DNA from: Mariprofundus ferrooxydans PV-1 | Lineage (GTDB): Bacteria > Pseudomonadota > Zetaproteobacteria > Mariprofundales > Mariprofundaceae | DNA length: 55,076 nucleotides | Direction: 5' to 3' | Assembly (NCBI RefSeq): GCF_000153765.1 | Contig: NZ_DS022295.1 | Coordinates: 1,143,863 to 1,198,938, forward strand | In this document: in pieces, positions 8,760 through 17,369 of the stretch | How the letters are laid out: each line of letters begins with the position of its first letter | How positions within the stretch are numbered: the first letter of the stretch is position 1 | Program-made: the position numbers and the translations under genes | The notes under the pieces: model-generated | The model's database searches: none | What the model was told of the DNA's origin: nothing | What the model saw: only the letters and a program-made list of their open reading frames with translations

Positions 8760-9637
8760 AACTCGCCACCCAGATAACCGAGCACGGCAACGCCTGAAAA
8801 AACCATCGCGATACCGGATGCGCAGGCAATCGAAATACGCTCACGCAGAAAAAACCAGCCCAGCAGAACAGCCACAACCATGAAGCCGGATGCCGTTACC
8901 GAAGCAATCGCCGCCCCTTCACCCTGATTGGCCATAAAAAACAGCAAATATGCCGTCGCCTCTCCGATACCCTGCACGAGGATAAGCGGCCAGACAGCGA
9001 TCGGAATCAGCACTCCCTGTCCGCCCCGCCTGACCAACAGAATGGCCAGCAGTGTCGTAAAACCAATAAATCGTCCCAACCACAACATCTGAACATTACC
9101 CAGGGTGTCAGCCACATCCTTGCCGACAAGCAGGGCAACAGCGAAAAAGCTTCCTGCGGCAACAGCCGCGATAATCGCCCGCCGACGGTTTTTCAGGTCG
9201 GATGCAATCGTCTCATCCGGGTCCTCATCGGCATTGCGGGCAACGATCACAGCCCCGGCTACGGTCACGATCATTGCCAACCACTCCGGCAGCTCCGGGC
9301 GAGCCCCCATCAATAGTGAAGCAGGCACCACCAGAGCCGGATAGGCAGCGGCAATCGGCGCCGCCAGCGACATCGGCCCGTATGTCAGGCTGTAATAAAG
9401 CATTAATGGTGCAATCAAGGCAGCCACAGAGGCTACCAGCAGTGTCAGCAGGTTGATTCTATGCCACGGGATCGTCACATCCTGATATAACAACCAGCCT
9501 CCCAGAATTGCGCAACCGACCCCCATCAAGCCCAACATGGCACGCGGAGGCCCCAGTGAACGGCCGGTAAAACGGGCGATAAAATCAGATACTCCCCAGG
9601 CAAGTGCCGCCACAGCACCCCAAAGCGCTGAGTTCAT
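8756..9637 (-). CDS. EamA/DMT family transporter
   Basis: 293 residues with about ten hydrophobic helices in two similar halves, the EamA (drug/metabolite transporter) layout. It begins WGAVAALAWGVSDFIARFTGR and each half ends with a LLxGxRPExPEW or FFLRERIS loop. It is an inner-membrane exporter or importer of a small metabolite. It starts the EamA-HRI1-dioxygenase-MBL operon, whose genes all overlap by 4 to 8 bases. Transcription may enter by leakage past the terminator at 9,704-9,734. The substrate is not predictable. Confidence 0.85.
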   Translation of the reverse strand: MNSALWGAVAALAWGVSDFIARFTGRSLGPPRAMLGLMGVGCAILGGWLLYQDVTIPWHRINLLTLLVASVAALIAPLMLYYSLTYGPMSLAAPIAAAYPALVVPASLLMGARPELPEWLAMIVTVAGAVIVARNADEDPDETIASDLKNRRRAIIAAVAAGSFFAVALLVGKDVADTLGNVQMLWLGRFIGFTTLLAILLVRRGGQGVLIPIAVWPLILVQGIGEATAYLLFFMANQGEGAAIASVTASGFMVVAVLLGWFFLRERISIACASGIAMVFSGVAVLGYLGGEL

Positions 9638-9703
9638 TCAAACCTCCAGTCATTTGTATGCTTATCAATCAGAAACAGGGCAACCATTTCATCCGCAAAA
9701 AAA

Positions 9704-9734
9704 GATACCGGCACAGCATGGCTGTGCCGGTATC
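9704..9734 (-). terminator. Strong intrinsic terminator after the binding-protein gene
   Basis: A perfect 14-base inverted repeat (GATACCGGCACAGC / GCTGTGCCGGTATC) with a 3-base loop is followed on the minus strand by seven T. It lies 30 bases past the binding-protein stop and explains high, separate expression of that gene. Confidence 0.92.
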
Positions 9735-9764
9735 CTTATCGGCTGCTATTTGCAGCAGCTCATC

Positions 9765-10856
9765 TCAGAGCTTTCCGTCAGCAGCCATGCCGACATAAGA
9801 AGCATCGAAACGCAGCTTCACATTGCCTTTATCACCCATCACCTTACCGCTTGGGAAAGAAATACCAATCGCATCAACCGACCGCGCACTCTCGCCAAGC
9901 AGTCCATGATCAAACGAGAACTTACGAACCAGATCCATGGTCTCCGGCAGCTTTTCACTGTTGGCAAACTCAAAACTACTCTTGGGGGTATAGTACATCA
10001 TCGTGGACTTCAGCTGACTCTCATAACCGGCCAGATCCGTACCGGAATCCTTGCCCATCGCCGCTCTGGCCGCTGTACCCTTCTCGTCGGCCGCGCTCAT
10101 CAGTGCCATCGTTTCATACCATGCACCAACCATCGCTTTGGCAAAGTTAGGGTTCTCCCTGATGGTTTTGGTATTGGCGACCAGCATATCAATGATTTCG
10201 CCCGGAATTTGCGAGGAGTTGAATACCTCGTGTGCTTCCGGTGCCTTGAGCACTTCGCTCAACTGCGGGTTCCAGGTGACTTCAGCCGTGACATCCGGTG
10301 ATGCAAATGCAGCAACAATATCCGCATCGGAAGTGTTGACGACTTTAACATCCTTCTCCGCCATTCCGACAGATTCAAGCGCGCGGGCAAGCAGATAGTG
10401 GGATACCGAAAGCTCCACCAGATTCACATTCTGCCCCTTGATATCGGCCAGTTTGTCCTTGCCTTTGAGTACAATACCATCATTACCGTTGGAGAAATCG
10501 CCGATAATCAGTGCTGTGGAATCCACGCCGCCGGCGGCAGGAATGGTCAGTGCGTCCATATTGGTCATCGTGCACGCATCAAAACCGCCTGCGGTATACT
10601 GGTTGATCGATTCAATATAGTCGTTGATCTGCACAACCTTGATATTGATCCCGTATTTATCAGCCCACTTCTTGATGATGCCGTGATCCTGTGCGTATTT
10701 CCATGGCATCCAGCCTACATAGATACTCCAGGCAACCTTGAAGCTATCTTTTGCATAAGCATCACTTGGTACAACCATTGCCGAAGTCAAAGCAAGTGCG
10801 GTAAAGGCGCCCGCCATAAGCTTCACTATCGATTTCTTTACCTGTTTCAATTCCAT
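9765..10856 (-). CDS. ABC transporter substrate-binding protein, urea/guanidine-carboxylase-associated
   Basis: 363 residues with a signal peptide (hydrophobic stretch AGAFTALALTSAMVV, cleavage near AYA-K). The body starts SFKVAWSIYVGWMPWKYAQ and belongs to the NrtA/TauA-like fold, matching the binding protein typically found in urea carboxylase gene regions. It is a periplasmic receptor for the permease/ATPase at 988-2,630. It is transcribed alone from a sigma54 promoter 39 bases upstream and closed by a strong terminator, a common way to overproduce the binding protein. Confidence 0.88.
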   Translation of the reverse strand: MELKQVKKSIVKLMAGAFTALALTSAMVVPSDAYAKDSFKVAWSIYVGWMPWKYAQDHGIIKKWADKYGINIKVVQINDYIESINQYTAGGFDACTMTNMDALTIPAAGGVDSTALIIGDFSNGNDGIVLKGKDKLADIKGQNVNLVELSVSHYLLARALESVGMAEKDVKVVNTSDADIVAAFASPDVTAEVTWNPQLSEVLKAPEAHEVFNSSQIPGEIIDMLVANTKTIRENPNFAKAMVGAWYETMALMSAADEKGTAARAAMGKDSGTDLAGYESQLKSTMMYYTPKSSFEFANSEKLPETMDLVRKFSFDHGLLGESARSVDAIGISFPSGKVMGDKGNVKLRFDASYVGMAADGKL

Positions 10857-10894
10857 GCATATCTCCTTGATGTTTGGCTTGAGTGACTACACTC

Positions 10895-10910
10895 AGCAAT
10901 AAGGGCGCCA
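10895..10910 (-). promoter_or_regulatory. Sigma54 promoter for the binding-protein gene
   Basis: The minus strand reads TGGCGCCCTTATTGCT: GG and GC ten bases apart, one mismatch from TGGCAC-N5-TTGCT. The start of transcription would fall near 10,883, within a small inverted repeat (GAGTG-tagt-CACTC, 10,881-10,894), leaving a leader of about 27 bases before the ATG. The AT-rich DNA at 10,911-11,150 has no gene I would support and may hold activator or IHF sites. Confidence 0.85.
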
Positions 10911-11153
10911 GATCATGAGACTGCCTGATGTGTACTTTTTATATTGAATTTATCCTTTATTATTAAATACATATAGGTTTTCTTGATTACAACACGATAT
11001 CTACACCCTGTTTTCAGGCAGATTATCTGATTAATTCTTAATCCACTATGCCTATTAATAAGGCAGTTAGTGTTTCTGCAGCCAACGCATAGATATTTCA
11101 TCAACGGCTACCAGGCAGTTGCCCGGGCCATGTATCGCATCAGTTCCCGGCAA

Positions 11154-11199
11154 CAATCGAAAGGCCCGGGAAACCTTGATTTTCCGGGCCTTTCGATTG
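11154..11199 (-). terminator. Terminator hairpin of the glucosylglycerate operon
   Basis: Twenty-base arms (CAATCGAAAGGCCCGG... pairing with its complement) and a 6-base loop stand 18 bases past the last gene of the operon. One mismatch is present and the T run is weak, but the stem is very stable. Confidence 0.75.
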
Positions 11200-11216
11200 G
11201 CTTCACGACTACCCTA

Positions 11217-12965
11217 TCAGGCAGCGGTCTGATCGGTCGCGTTGGATATCCAGACCGTCTGGTACGGAGCCAGCACCAGATCACCATAGTGCTCATCGTA
11301 ATGCCGGCCACTGATCAGATCCCGCCACTCGTCGGTGACGATCAGGTTCAGCGCCGAGAGCGGAATCACCTGTTCGCGATCTGTGATGTTGTTGATACAA
11401 AAAATACTCTGTTCCCGATCCATGCTCTGGCGCCAGAACGCGAACAACGCCTGCCCGAGATGCATGGTGAACTGCGTGGCATTGGGGTGAAATGCATTTT
11501 GTTCAGCGCGCAGGGCAATCAGACGCTGCAGCGCAACAAATACCCGCGCGTGATGGGACTGCTTATCCTGTAATGCGGCCTCCAGCATCTCAAGATCCCA
11601 GCTATGGCGGTTGATGGCGCGATTGCTACCGGTCTGCTCTACCCGTTCGGTATCATTACAGGTGGCAAACAGGCTGTGCACATAGAACGACGGCACACCT
11701 TCGAGCGCGAGCATGATCGCATGAGCACAGATAAAGCGTTCAAACTGATACCCGTCTTCACCACTGAGCGTCCCTTTCATCGCATCATAGAAGGCAATAT
11801 TAATCTCGTAGGGGCGACTCTGCTGCTGGTTCACCGTTCGCGATGAGACCAGACCGCCGAAACTGCGCATGGCAGCTGCCACCTGATCGATCTCCTCATC
11901 GCTGAGCAGGCCTTCTGCCGGACGCAGGCCAATACCGTCGTGGGAGGCAATAAAATTCAGGTAGGTCGTGCCGTTGCGCGCAGGCGGCATACTCATCATC
12001 CAGTGCTGCAGATAACAGCAGTTGCCGGTAAGCATCGCATGCAAGAGCAACGGCGGAAAAGAAAAATTGTAGATCAGGTGCGCTTCATTGGCATTGCCGA
12101 AATAGCTCAGATTCTCACGATTGGGAATATTTGTTTCAGTGATGATGACCGCATCAGGGTGACGATACTCCGCAAGCAATCTGAGCAGGCGTATGATTGC
12201 ATGCGTCTGCGGCAGGTTGATGCAGTTGCTGTCGGCCTCTTTCCATAAAAAAGCGATGGCATCCAGGCGGAAGATCGTTGCCCCGTGCTGCATATAGAGC
12301 TTCAGAATACGCGCCACCTCGACCAGCACCTCCGGGTTGGCAAAATTCAGGTCAACCTGATCATGACTGAATGTGCACCAGACATGCTTCAGCCCCTCAG
12401 GCGTATTCACCGCCTGCAGCAGCGGACTGGTTCGCGGCCTGACCACCTGACTCAGATCATCATAGGGTGAGGCCTGCACAAAATAGTTATCGTATGGCGG
12501 CTGATTGCGACTAAATGCCTCAAACCAGTGATGCGAGCTCGAGCAGTGGTTGATCACCATATCGACCATCAGCCGGAAATCGGCTGAGATGGCCTCAATA
12601 TCATGCCAGTCACCATGCTCGGGATTGACTGCATCGTAATCACTGACGGCAAAGCCATCATCCGAGGTGTAGGGGTAAAACGGCAGGATATGCAGCCAGC
12701 TAATGCAGTCCCCCAGATGATCACTACAAAACTGCCGTAGTGTGCGCAGCGGTTTTTCTCCCCTACGCCGAATACTGTCGGCGTAGGTAATCATCATCAC
12801 ATCACCCTGATCCCACTTGTTTTGGCGCTGCAGGGGCTCAACCAGATCAGGTGCGAAATCCATCACCGCGATCAGTTGATCGGCCAGATCTGCTGCCCTT
12901 GCCTCGCCATAGAGCAGACTTAGCTGCTCCTGCAGACGCAGTTGCAAGCCTGCCAGCGGCGTCAC
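11217..12965 (-). CDS. GH13 subfamily 18 sugar phosphorylase, probably glucosylglycerate phosphorylase
   Basis: 582 residues of the sucrose-phosphorylase clan. LHILPFYPYTSDDGFAVSDY is the substrate-entry block, VINH ends beta-4 region I, IFRLDAIAFLWKE holds the nucleophile Asp, and IITETN the acid/base Glu. It is longer than sucrose phosphorylases (about 500) and similar to glucosylglycerate phosphorylases. It begins with GTG overlapping the stop of the synthase gene (GTGA), preceded by AGGAG. In context it would release D-glycerate and glucose-1-phosphate from glucosylglycerate. Sucrose or glucosylglycerol are alternative substrates. Confidence 0.8.
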   Translation of the reverse strand: MTPLAGLQLRLQEQLSLLYGEARAADLADQLIAVMDFAPDLVEPLQRQNKWDQGDVMMITYADSIRRRGEKPLRTLRQFCSDHLGDCISWLHILPFYPYTSDDGFAVSDYDAVNPEHGDWHDIEAISADFRLMVDMVINHCSSSHHWFEAFSRNQPPYDNYFVQASPYDDLSQVVRPRTSPLLQAVNTPEGLKHVWCTFSHDQVDLNFANPEVLVEVARILKLYMQHGATIFRLDAIAFLWKEADSNCINLPQTHAIIRLLRLLAEYRHPDAVIITETNIPNRENLSYFGNANEAHLIYNFSFPPLLLHAMLTGNCCYLQHWMMSMPPARNGTTYLNFIASHDGIGLRPAEGLLSDEEIDQVAAAMRSFGGLVSSRTVNQQQSRPYEINIAFYDAMKGTLSGEDGYQFERFICAHAIMLALEGVPSFYVHSLFATCNDTERVEQTGSNRAINRHSWDLEMLEAALQDKQSHHARVFVALQRLIALRAEQNAFHPNATQFTMHLGQALFAFWRQSMDREQSIFCINNITDREQVIPLSALNLIVTDEWRDLISGRHYDEHYGDLVLAPYQTVWISNATDQTAA

Positions 12966-14185
12966 TGACCAAACTCCTGATAGTCAGCCTCGACAGCCGC
13001 CTCAAAGCGTTCAAGCACATCAGGCATGGCACTGATCACCCGATTCCAGTTGGGAATAAACGGCGCCTCCATAGGATATTCAAGGAAATGGGAGCCGGCG
13101 TTGATAATATTACGGGCAAACAGCTCTACCTGCTTCTCCTCCTCGTGCACATCCAGTATCAGTCCGTTGATGATTGCATCGTTGCGATAGGTCTCCACCA
13201 GATCCAGTGCAATGCGGAAGTAGGCCGCCTTGATCGTGCGGAAGGTCTCCTCACTAAACACGACACCATGCGTGGCCAGCTTGCGAAACAGCGCCTTGGC
13301 AATATCGATCGACATCTTGGAGAGTCCACCGTCCTCACTGTCGAACGAGACATCCTGATGCTTATGATCATAGCTATCGGCAATATCAACCTGACAGAGA
13401 TGATTGGTGGCATAATTGCGATGCATCTCCGAGAGCGAACCGATCTCCAGTCCCCAGTCGCTGGGAATACGGATATCACTGATCACATCGGTACGCATCG
13501 AGAATTCACCTGACAGCGGATAACGGAAGCTGTCCATAAAATCGAGGTAATCATTCGTGCCAACCACCTTTTTCAGGGCCCTGATCAGCGGCGTTACCAG
13601 CAGACGGGTCACCCTGCCGTTAAGGCGACCGCCGGCAAAACGGGCGTAATAACCTTTGCAGAACTCATAGTTGAAATTCGGGTTGGCAACCGGATAGATC
13701 AGCCGGGCGAGCAATTCCCGGTCATAGGTGACGATATCGCAATCATGCAGCGCTACCGATGTTGCACGTCCCGAAGCCAGTACATAACCGAGGCAGTACC
13801 AGACGTTGCGCCCCTTGCCCAGTTCAGTCGGAGCAAGCCCTATGGCAGCTATCTCCTGATGCAGCGCCATCAGGCGCGGCCCGTCGTTCCACAGGATGCG
13901 ATGATGTTGCGGCAGACGCGAAAAGAACTCCAGTGCATGACGATAGTCATCCTCGCTGGCCCGATCCAGACCGATGACAATTTCATTCAGATAGGGGACG
14001 CTGGCAAGATGATCCACGATCGTGGAGAGCGCCGATCCCTGCAACTCCGAGTAGAGTGACGGCAACACCAGCGACATGGGTCTGACCTTCGCATAGCGCA
14101 ACAACTCAGCCTCCAGATCCTCTACCGTCCGGTTGGTTAAGTTATGCAGCGTTGTAACGATGCCGTTTTGATAAAAGTCACTCAT
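12962..14185 (-). CDS. gpgS: Glucosyl-3-phosphoglycerate synthase (GT81)
   Basis: 407 residues from the ATG at 14,185, chosen over an upstream GTG because AGGAGAG stands 5 bases before it. The GT-A fold shows MSLVLPSLYSEL, EIVIGLDRASEDD, and the metal-binding DCDIV in HDCDIVTYDRELL. The C-terminal part contains FDSEDGGLSKMS, typical of GpgS/MpgS-like bacterial enzymes. It transfers glucose from a nucleotide-glucose to 3-phosphoglycerate. It overlaps the phosphatase gene by 8 bases. The operon's own GalU would supply UDP-glucose, though some GpgS enzymes also use ADP- or GDP-glucose. Confidence 0.85.
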   Translation of the reverse strand: MSDFYQNGIVTTLHNLTNRTVEDLEAELLRYAKVRPMSLVLPSLYSELQGSALSTIVDHLASVPYLNEIVIGLDRASEDDYRHALEFFSRLPQHHRILWNDGPRLMALHQEIAAIGLAPTELGKGRNVWYCLGYVLASGRATSVALHDCDIVTYDRELLARLIYPVANPNFNYEFCKGYYARFAGGRLNGRVTRLLVTPLIRALKKVVGTNDYLDFMDSFRYPLSGEFSMRTDVISDIRIPSDWGLEIGSLSEMHRNYATNHLCQVDIADSYDHKHQDVSFDSEDGGLSKMSIDIAKALFRKLATHGVVFSEETFRTIKAAYFRIALDLVETYRNDAIINGLILDVHEEEKQVELFARNIINAGSHFLEYPMEAPFIPNWNRVISAMPDVLERFEAAVEADYQEFGQ

Positions 14186-15029
14186 TGTTCTCTCCTGCAC
14201 GATCTCGGGTATATTTGTTAAGAATCTCCAGCACCGCCCTGTTCCACCCTGCCGGCCCCGTCGCTTCGGTCAGCATCAGATGCGGATGATCCGGCAGTTG
14301 TGGCGGCGCATGTACCGGCGAGCGCACGATGACGGCAATATCCGCCCGCTCCAGCATGGCCAGATCATTGTGGCTGTCACCGAGTGCAACACTCATCAAG
14401 CCCACCCCGGCATGGCTGTAGCCGGCCAGCAACCACTGCATGGCCCTGCCCTTGTCTGCTCCGCCCATAATATGAATAAAGCGACCGCCGCGTAGCACGC
14501 TCAGACCGCAAGCCTCAACCTGGCACACAAACGCATCATAAGCCTGCTCGCTATCCTGCCAGAGGATCGGCTCCGAAAAGTGGCGCTGCATGGCCTTCAC
14601 AGCACCGCCAACAGGCAGGCCGGTCAGCTCGCACAGCGTTGCCGTCGTCATATCGGCAAACCCCGTATAGCGGTAGTGCGCTTTCAGCGGTTGTAACAGC
14701 TGCAGAATCTCATCCCGGGAGCGGCCGGTTTTTTTCAACAGGAAACCATCCTGTTCATGCAGATCACCATCGGGCAGCTGCCATAAGCGGTGTCGATAAT
14801 CGCAGGGGATGGCAATGCCTGCGCCGTTTTCCACAATCACCGGATCAACCTGACCAAGTTCGGCACGCAATTCGCAAAGCTCCGCCAGTGTTTTGCTGGA
14901 GTTGAGAATCCAGGCAATCCCCGCCTGCTTTAGTGCTGCAATCGCCTCTTTAGCCGGCGCAAAACTATAATTGTGATGATCCAGCAGCGTGCCATCCAGA
15001 TCGGTAAACAGAATGATATCCCGCGTCAT
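14178..15029 (-). CDS. HAD-IIB phosphatase, glucosyl/mannosyl-3-phosphoglycerate phosphatase
   Basis: 283 residues with HAD motif I FTDLDGTLLDHHNY, motif II in LNSSKTLAEL, the IIB cap (IVENGAGIAIP), and motif IV VALGDSHNDLAML. This arrangement is that of mannosyl-3-phosphoglycerate phosphatase. The preceding and following genes make it the enzyme that dephosphorylates glucosyl-3-phosphoglycerate to glucosylglycerate. Start and stop overlap both neighbours (ATGA with the kinase; 8 bases with the synthase). The sugar (glucose not mannose) is inferred from the partner synthase. Confidence 0.85.
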   Translation of the reverse strand: MTRDIILFTDLDGTLLDHHNYSFAPAKEAIAALKQAGIAWILNSSKTLAELCELRAELGQVDPVIVENGAGIAIPCDYRHRLWQLPDGDLHEQDGFLLKKTGRSRDEILQLLQPLKAHYRYTGFADMTTATLCELTGLPVGGAVKAMQRHFSEPILWQDSEQAYDAFVCQVEACGLSVLRGGRFIHIMGGADKGRAMQWLLAGYSHAGVGLMSVALGDSHNDLAMLERADIAVIVRSPVHAPPQLPDHPHLMLTEATGPAGWNRAVLEILNKYTRDRAGENNE

Positions 15030-15940
15030 GACACCCCCTCACGATAACGGGCCCGCCTGATACAGTGTCGCTTATCCAGGCTGAACACCACATCCGCCAT
15101 CTGCGGCAACGTGGCCAGATTGTGACGCGTCAGCCGCTCATAATGCTGGATAAATCGCGTGAGTGCGCTCTGATCCATCAGGTGAGTGCCATCAGGCATG
15201 GATGCACGCAACTTCTCCTCCTGCAATCCGCGCCATGCATAGACCGTTTCAAAGTCCGGCGCCTGCAGCAACACCAGAAAATCAATCATCGCATTAAGCT
15301 GGCTATATTCCCCGGCGAGCGATGCATTCACATGGCTGCGCCAGATCCCCTGAGCATCTTCATCGGCTTCCAGCCGGTTGATCGGCTGCTTCAGCTGCGT
15401 GGCAGGCTCTGCGGTTGTGCCGACACACCAGCCTTCAAACAGGATGATATCCACCCTGCCATGGTGATGATGCCACGCAGCTTCAGGGCGCCTGTCATCC
15501 ACCGCCTTGTCAAAGCGCGGAATGGCAATATCACTTTCGCTGCCCGCAGCTTTCAGCGCACGGATCAACGCCATAGCCAACCGTAGATCATGCGTACCGG
15601 GTACGCCGCGAGTCTGAAACATCGGATGCAGCACGCGCGCCATCTCACTGCGCTCCGCTCTTGTCAGGTAGAGATCATCAATGGATATCACGACCGTTTT
15701 CAAGTCGTGCAGGTTGCCGAGAAACATGGCGAGCGCCGCTGCCATCGTCGATTTTCCGGTACCCTGTGCACCGTTGATGCCGACTACCAGAGTATGGCCG
15801 TCAAACATCGATGCCAGCCTGTTCGACAGCGGCAACCAGTATTCGGCAGCGAGCTGCCGGTACTCATCCGGCAAACGGTGATCGCGAACAAACTGCGTCA
15901 GCAGATCATCCGCTTCCCGACAGGTCGCAGGACTGCTCAT
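15026..15940 (-). CDS. Plant-type D-glycerate 3-kinase
   Basis: 304 residues from the ATG at 15,940; a longer frame would need a TTG inside galU. P-loop GINGAQGTGKST near residue 55, ISIDDLYLTRAER, HPMFQTRGVPGTHD and ILFEGWCVG are signatures of the GLYK/phosphoribulokinase-like family of glycerate kinases. It converts D-glycerate to 3-phosphoglycerate, the acceptor for the synthase and a glycolytic entry point, so glycerate freed by the phosphorylase is recovered. It overlaps galU and the phosphatase gene by ATGA junctions. Confidence 0.85.
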   Translation of the reverse strand: MSSPATCREADDLLTQFVRDHRLPDEYRQLAAEYWLPLSNRLASMFDGHTLVVGINGAQGTGKSTMAAALAMFLGNLHDLKTVVISIDDLYLTRAERSEMARVLHPMFQTRGVPGTHDLRLAMALIRALKAAGSESDIAIPRFDKAVDDRRPEAAWHHHHGRVDIILFEGWCVGTTAEPATQLKQPINRLEADEDAQGIWRSHVNASLAGEYSQLNAMIDFLVLLQAPDFETVYAWRGLQEEKLRASMPDGTHLMDQSALTRFIQHYERLTRHNLATLPQMADVVFSLDKRHCIRRARYREGVS

Positions 15941-16776
15941 CAGGCGCTCTTCTCCGCCTCTTTCATCTTCGCATAAAAGTAATTGGTCGCCTCTACAAAG
16001 CCATCGATACTGCCGCAATCAAAACGCCGGCCCTCAAAGCGATACGCCACCACCATCTCCTCTTTTGCCAGCGTTTGCAGCGCATCGGTCAGCTGTACTT
16101 CGCCATTCACACCCGGAGGTGTACGGGAAATCGTATCGAAAATAGCCGGTGTCAGGATATAGCGCCCGATAATGGCCAGATTCGAAGGCGCCTCCTCGGG
16201 AGTCGGTTTCTCAACCATTGTCTCCACGATGGTATGCCGGTCATCAATTGTCTGACCGCTGATCACGCCGTATTTACTCACCTCTTCGATGGGCACTTCC
16301 TCAACAGCAACTACGCAGCATTTATACTTTTCGTACACCTTCAGCATTTGCGACATGATGCCCTCCTCTCCCACACAGAGGTCATCCGCCAGAATCACGC
16401 CAAAGGGTTCATCATCACCAATCAGTATCTTACCGGTAAGTATCGCATCGCCCAGTCCGCGCATCTGGTTCTGGCGCGTATAGGAGTAGCTGCACTCCTC
16501 AATCAGCCCCCGGATACATGCCAACCGATCCTCGCGACTGGTTCCCTTGATCTGGTCTTCCAGCTCGTAGACGGTATCAAAATGATCTGCAATGGCCCGC
16601 TTGTTGCGGCCGGTCACAAAACACGCCTGTGTCAGGCCGGCTTCAGCCGCCTCTTCAACACCATATTGAATCAATGGTTTGGTTAATATCGGTAACATCT
16701 CTTTCGGTTGCGCCTTGGTTGCGGGCAAAAAACGTGTGCCATAACCTGCAACGGGAAAAAGGCATTTGACTATCAT
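15940..16776 (-). CDS. galU: UTP-glucose-1-phosphate uridylyltransferase
   Basis: 278 residues from the ATG at 16,776, preceded by GGGAG. The N-terminal nucleotide-binding signature PVAGYGTRFLPATKAQPKEMLPI, the LADD motif (VILADDLCV), MVEKPTPEEAPSN and GRYIL with GEVQLTDAL identify GalU. It is slightly short for the family (about 290-300) but complete. It makes UDP-glucose, the donor for the synthase downstream and for envelope glycans. It is the first gene of the glucosylglycerate operon. Confidence 0.92.
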   Translation of the reverse strand: MIVKCLFPVAGYGTRFLPATKAQPKEMLPILTKPLIQYGVEEAAEAGLTQACFVTGRNKRAIADHFDTVYELEDQIKGTSREDRLACIRGLIEECSYSYTRQNQMRGLGDAILTGKILIGDDEPFGVILADDLCVGEEGIMSQMLKVYEKYKCCVVAVEEVPIEEVSKYGVISGQTIDDRHTIVETMVEKPTPEEAPSNLAIIGRYILTPAIFDTISRTPPGVNGEVQLTDALQTLAKEEMVVAYRFEGRRFDCGSIDGFVEATNYFYAKMKEAEKSA

Positions 16777-16863
16777 ATTAGACTCCCTTGGTTTCCTGAT
16801 GAATAAAGGAATTGTATTTGGCCACGGTTGCAGTCCATTGCGTGCCAACCCCTATAAACTAGC

Positions 16864-16892
16864 AGTATACATGCCAGCCGCACATATCACAA
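16864..16892 (-). promoter_or_regulatory. Sigma70-type promoter for the galU-glucosylglycerate operon
   Basis: On the minus strand TTGTGA and TATACT are separated by 17 bases, placing transcription start near 16,857 and a leader of about 80 bases before galU. Hexamers match at four and five of six positions. Confidence 0.55.
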
Positions 16893-17001
16893 AAAAACTT
16901 ACTATCAGCAGGCATACAGAGAATCCGGCAAGCTGTCGCAGATACTTTGCCCATTATTCAGGCAGAGGTGCCCATATCTTCCGCGCAAGCAGCCATTCGA
17001 C

Positions 17002-17037
17002 TTGTAAGAAAATGTGTTGCTCACTTTTTTGTAAGAA
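17002..17037 (+). promoter_or_regulatory. Direct repeat TTGTAAGAA ahead of bufA
   Basis: TTGTAAGAA occurs at 17,002-17,010 and 17,029-17,037, 27 bases apart, about 70-105 bases before bufA. Bufferin operons are often run by ECF sigma factors or metal-responsive regulators with GTAA-type -35 elements, so this may be a promoter or tandem operator. A small GGGG-AGAAA-CCCC hairpin follows at 17,077-17,090. No ECF factor gene is visible nearby. Confidence 0.35.
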
Positions 17038-17107
17038 TCTGTTCCGACGAGAGACCAAGGCCTGTGCGGGGAGAAACCCCGACACTATTTTTCGGAGGTT
17101 CAATATC

Positions 17108-17368
17108 ATGAAAACAAACATCATTGTCAGCACCGCCCTGCTTGGCGCATTAGCGATGGCCGGCACCACCACCGTAGCCAATGCCAAATCGGGCATGGCT
17201 ATGGAAAAATGCTATGGCATCAATGCAGCCTATAAAAACGACTGCAGGTCGCCGGGTCACTCCTGCGCCGGTCAGGATGCCACAGCCAGAGACCCGCAAG
17301 CATTTATCGCAGTGCCAGCCGGTCTGTGCGCCAAAATTGATGGCGGCAGCACATCAGCCGGCAAGTAA
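17108..17368 (+). CDS. bufA: Bufferin precursor (BufA, DUF2282)
   Basis: 86 residues: a cleavable signal peptide (hydrophobic core VSTALLGALAMAG, cleavage after VANA-K) and a core with four cysteines at 35, 46, 53 and 74 in the pattern EKCYG, KNDCRS, HSCAG and GLCAKI. This is the DUF2282 bufferin pattern. The cysteines are modified by BufBC before export, and the mature peptide binds copper in the periplasm. RBS GGAGG lies 8 bases before the ATG. bufB starts one base after the stop. Confidence 0.9.
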   Translation: MKTNIIVSTALLGALAMAGTTTVANAKSGMAMEKCYGINAAYKNDCRSPGHSCAGQDATARDPQAFIAVPAGLCAKIDGGSTSAGK

Positions 17369-17369
17369 T

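Noticed and set aside
10857-11110. Guanidine (ykkC) riboswitch before the binding-protein gene
   Set aside because: Looked for the ACGR hairpin pairs and the guanidine-I core in the leader and further upstream; none are present, and a sigma54 promoter leaves only about 27 bases of leader.
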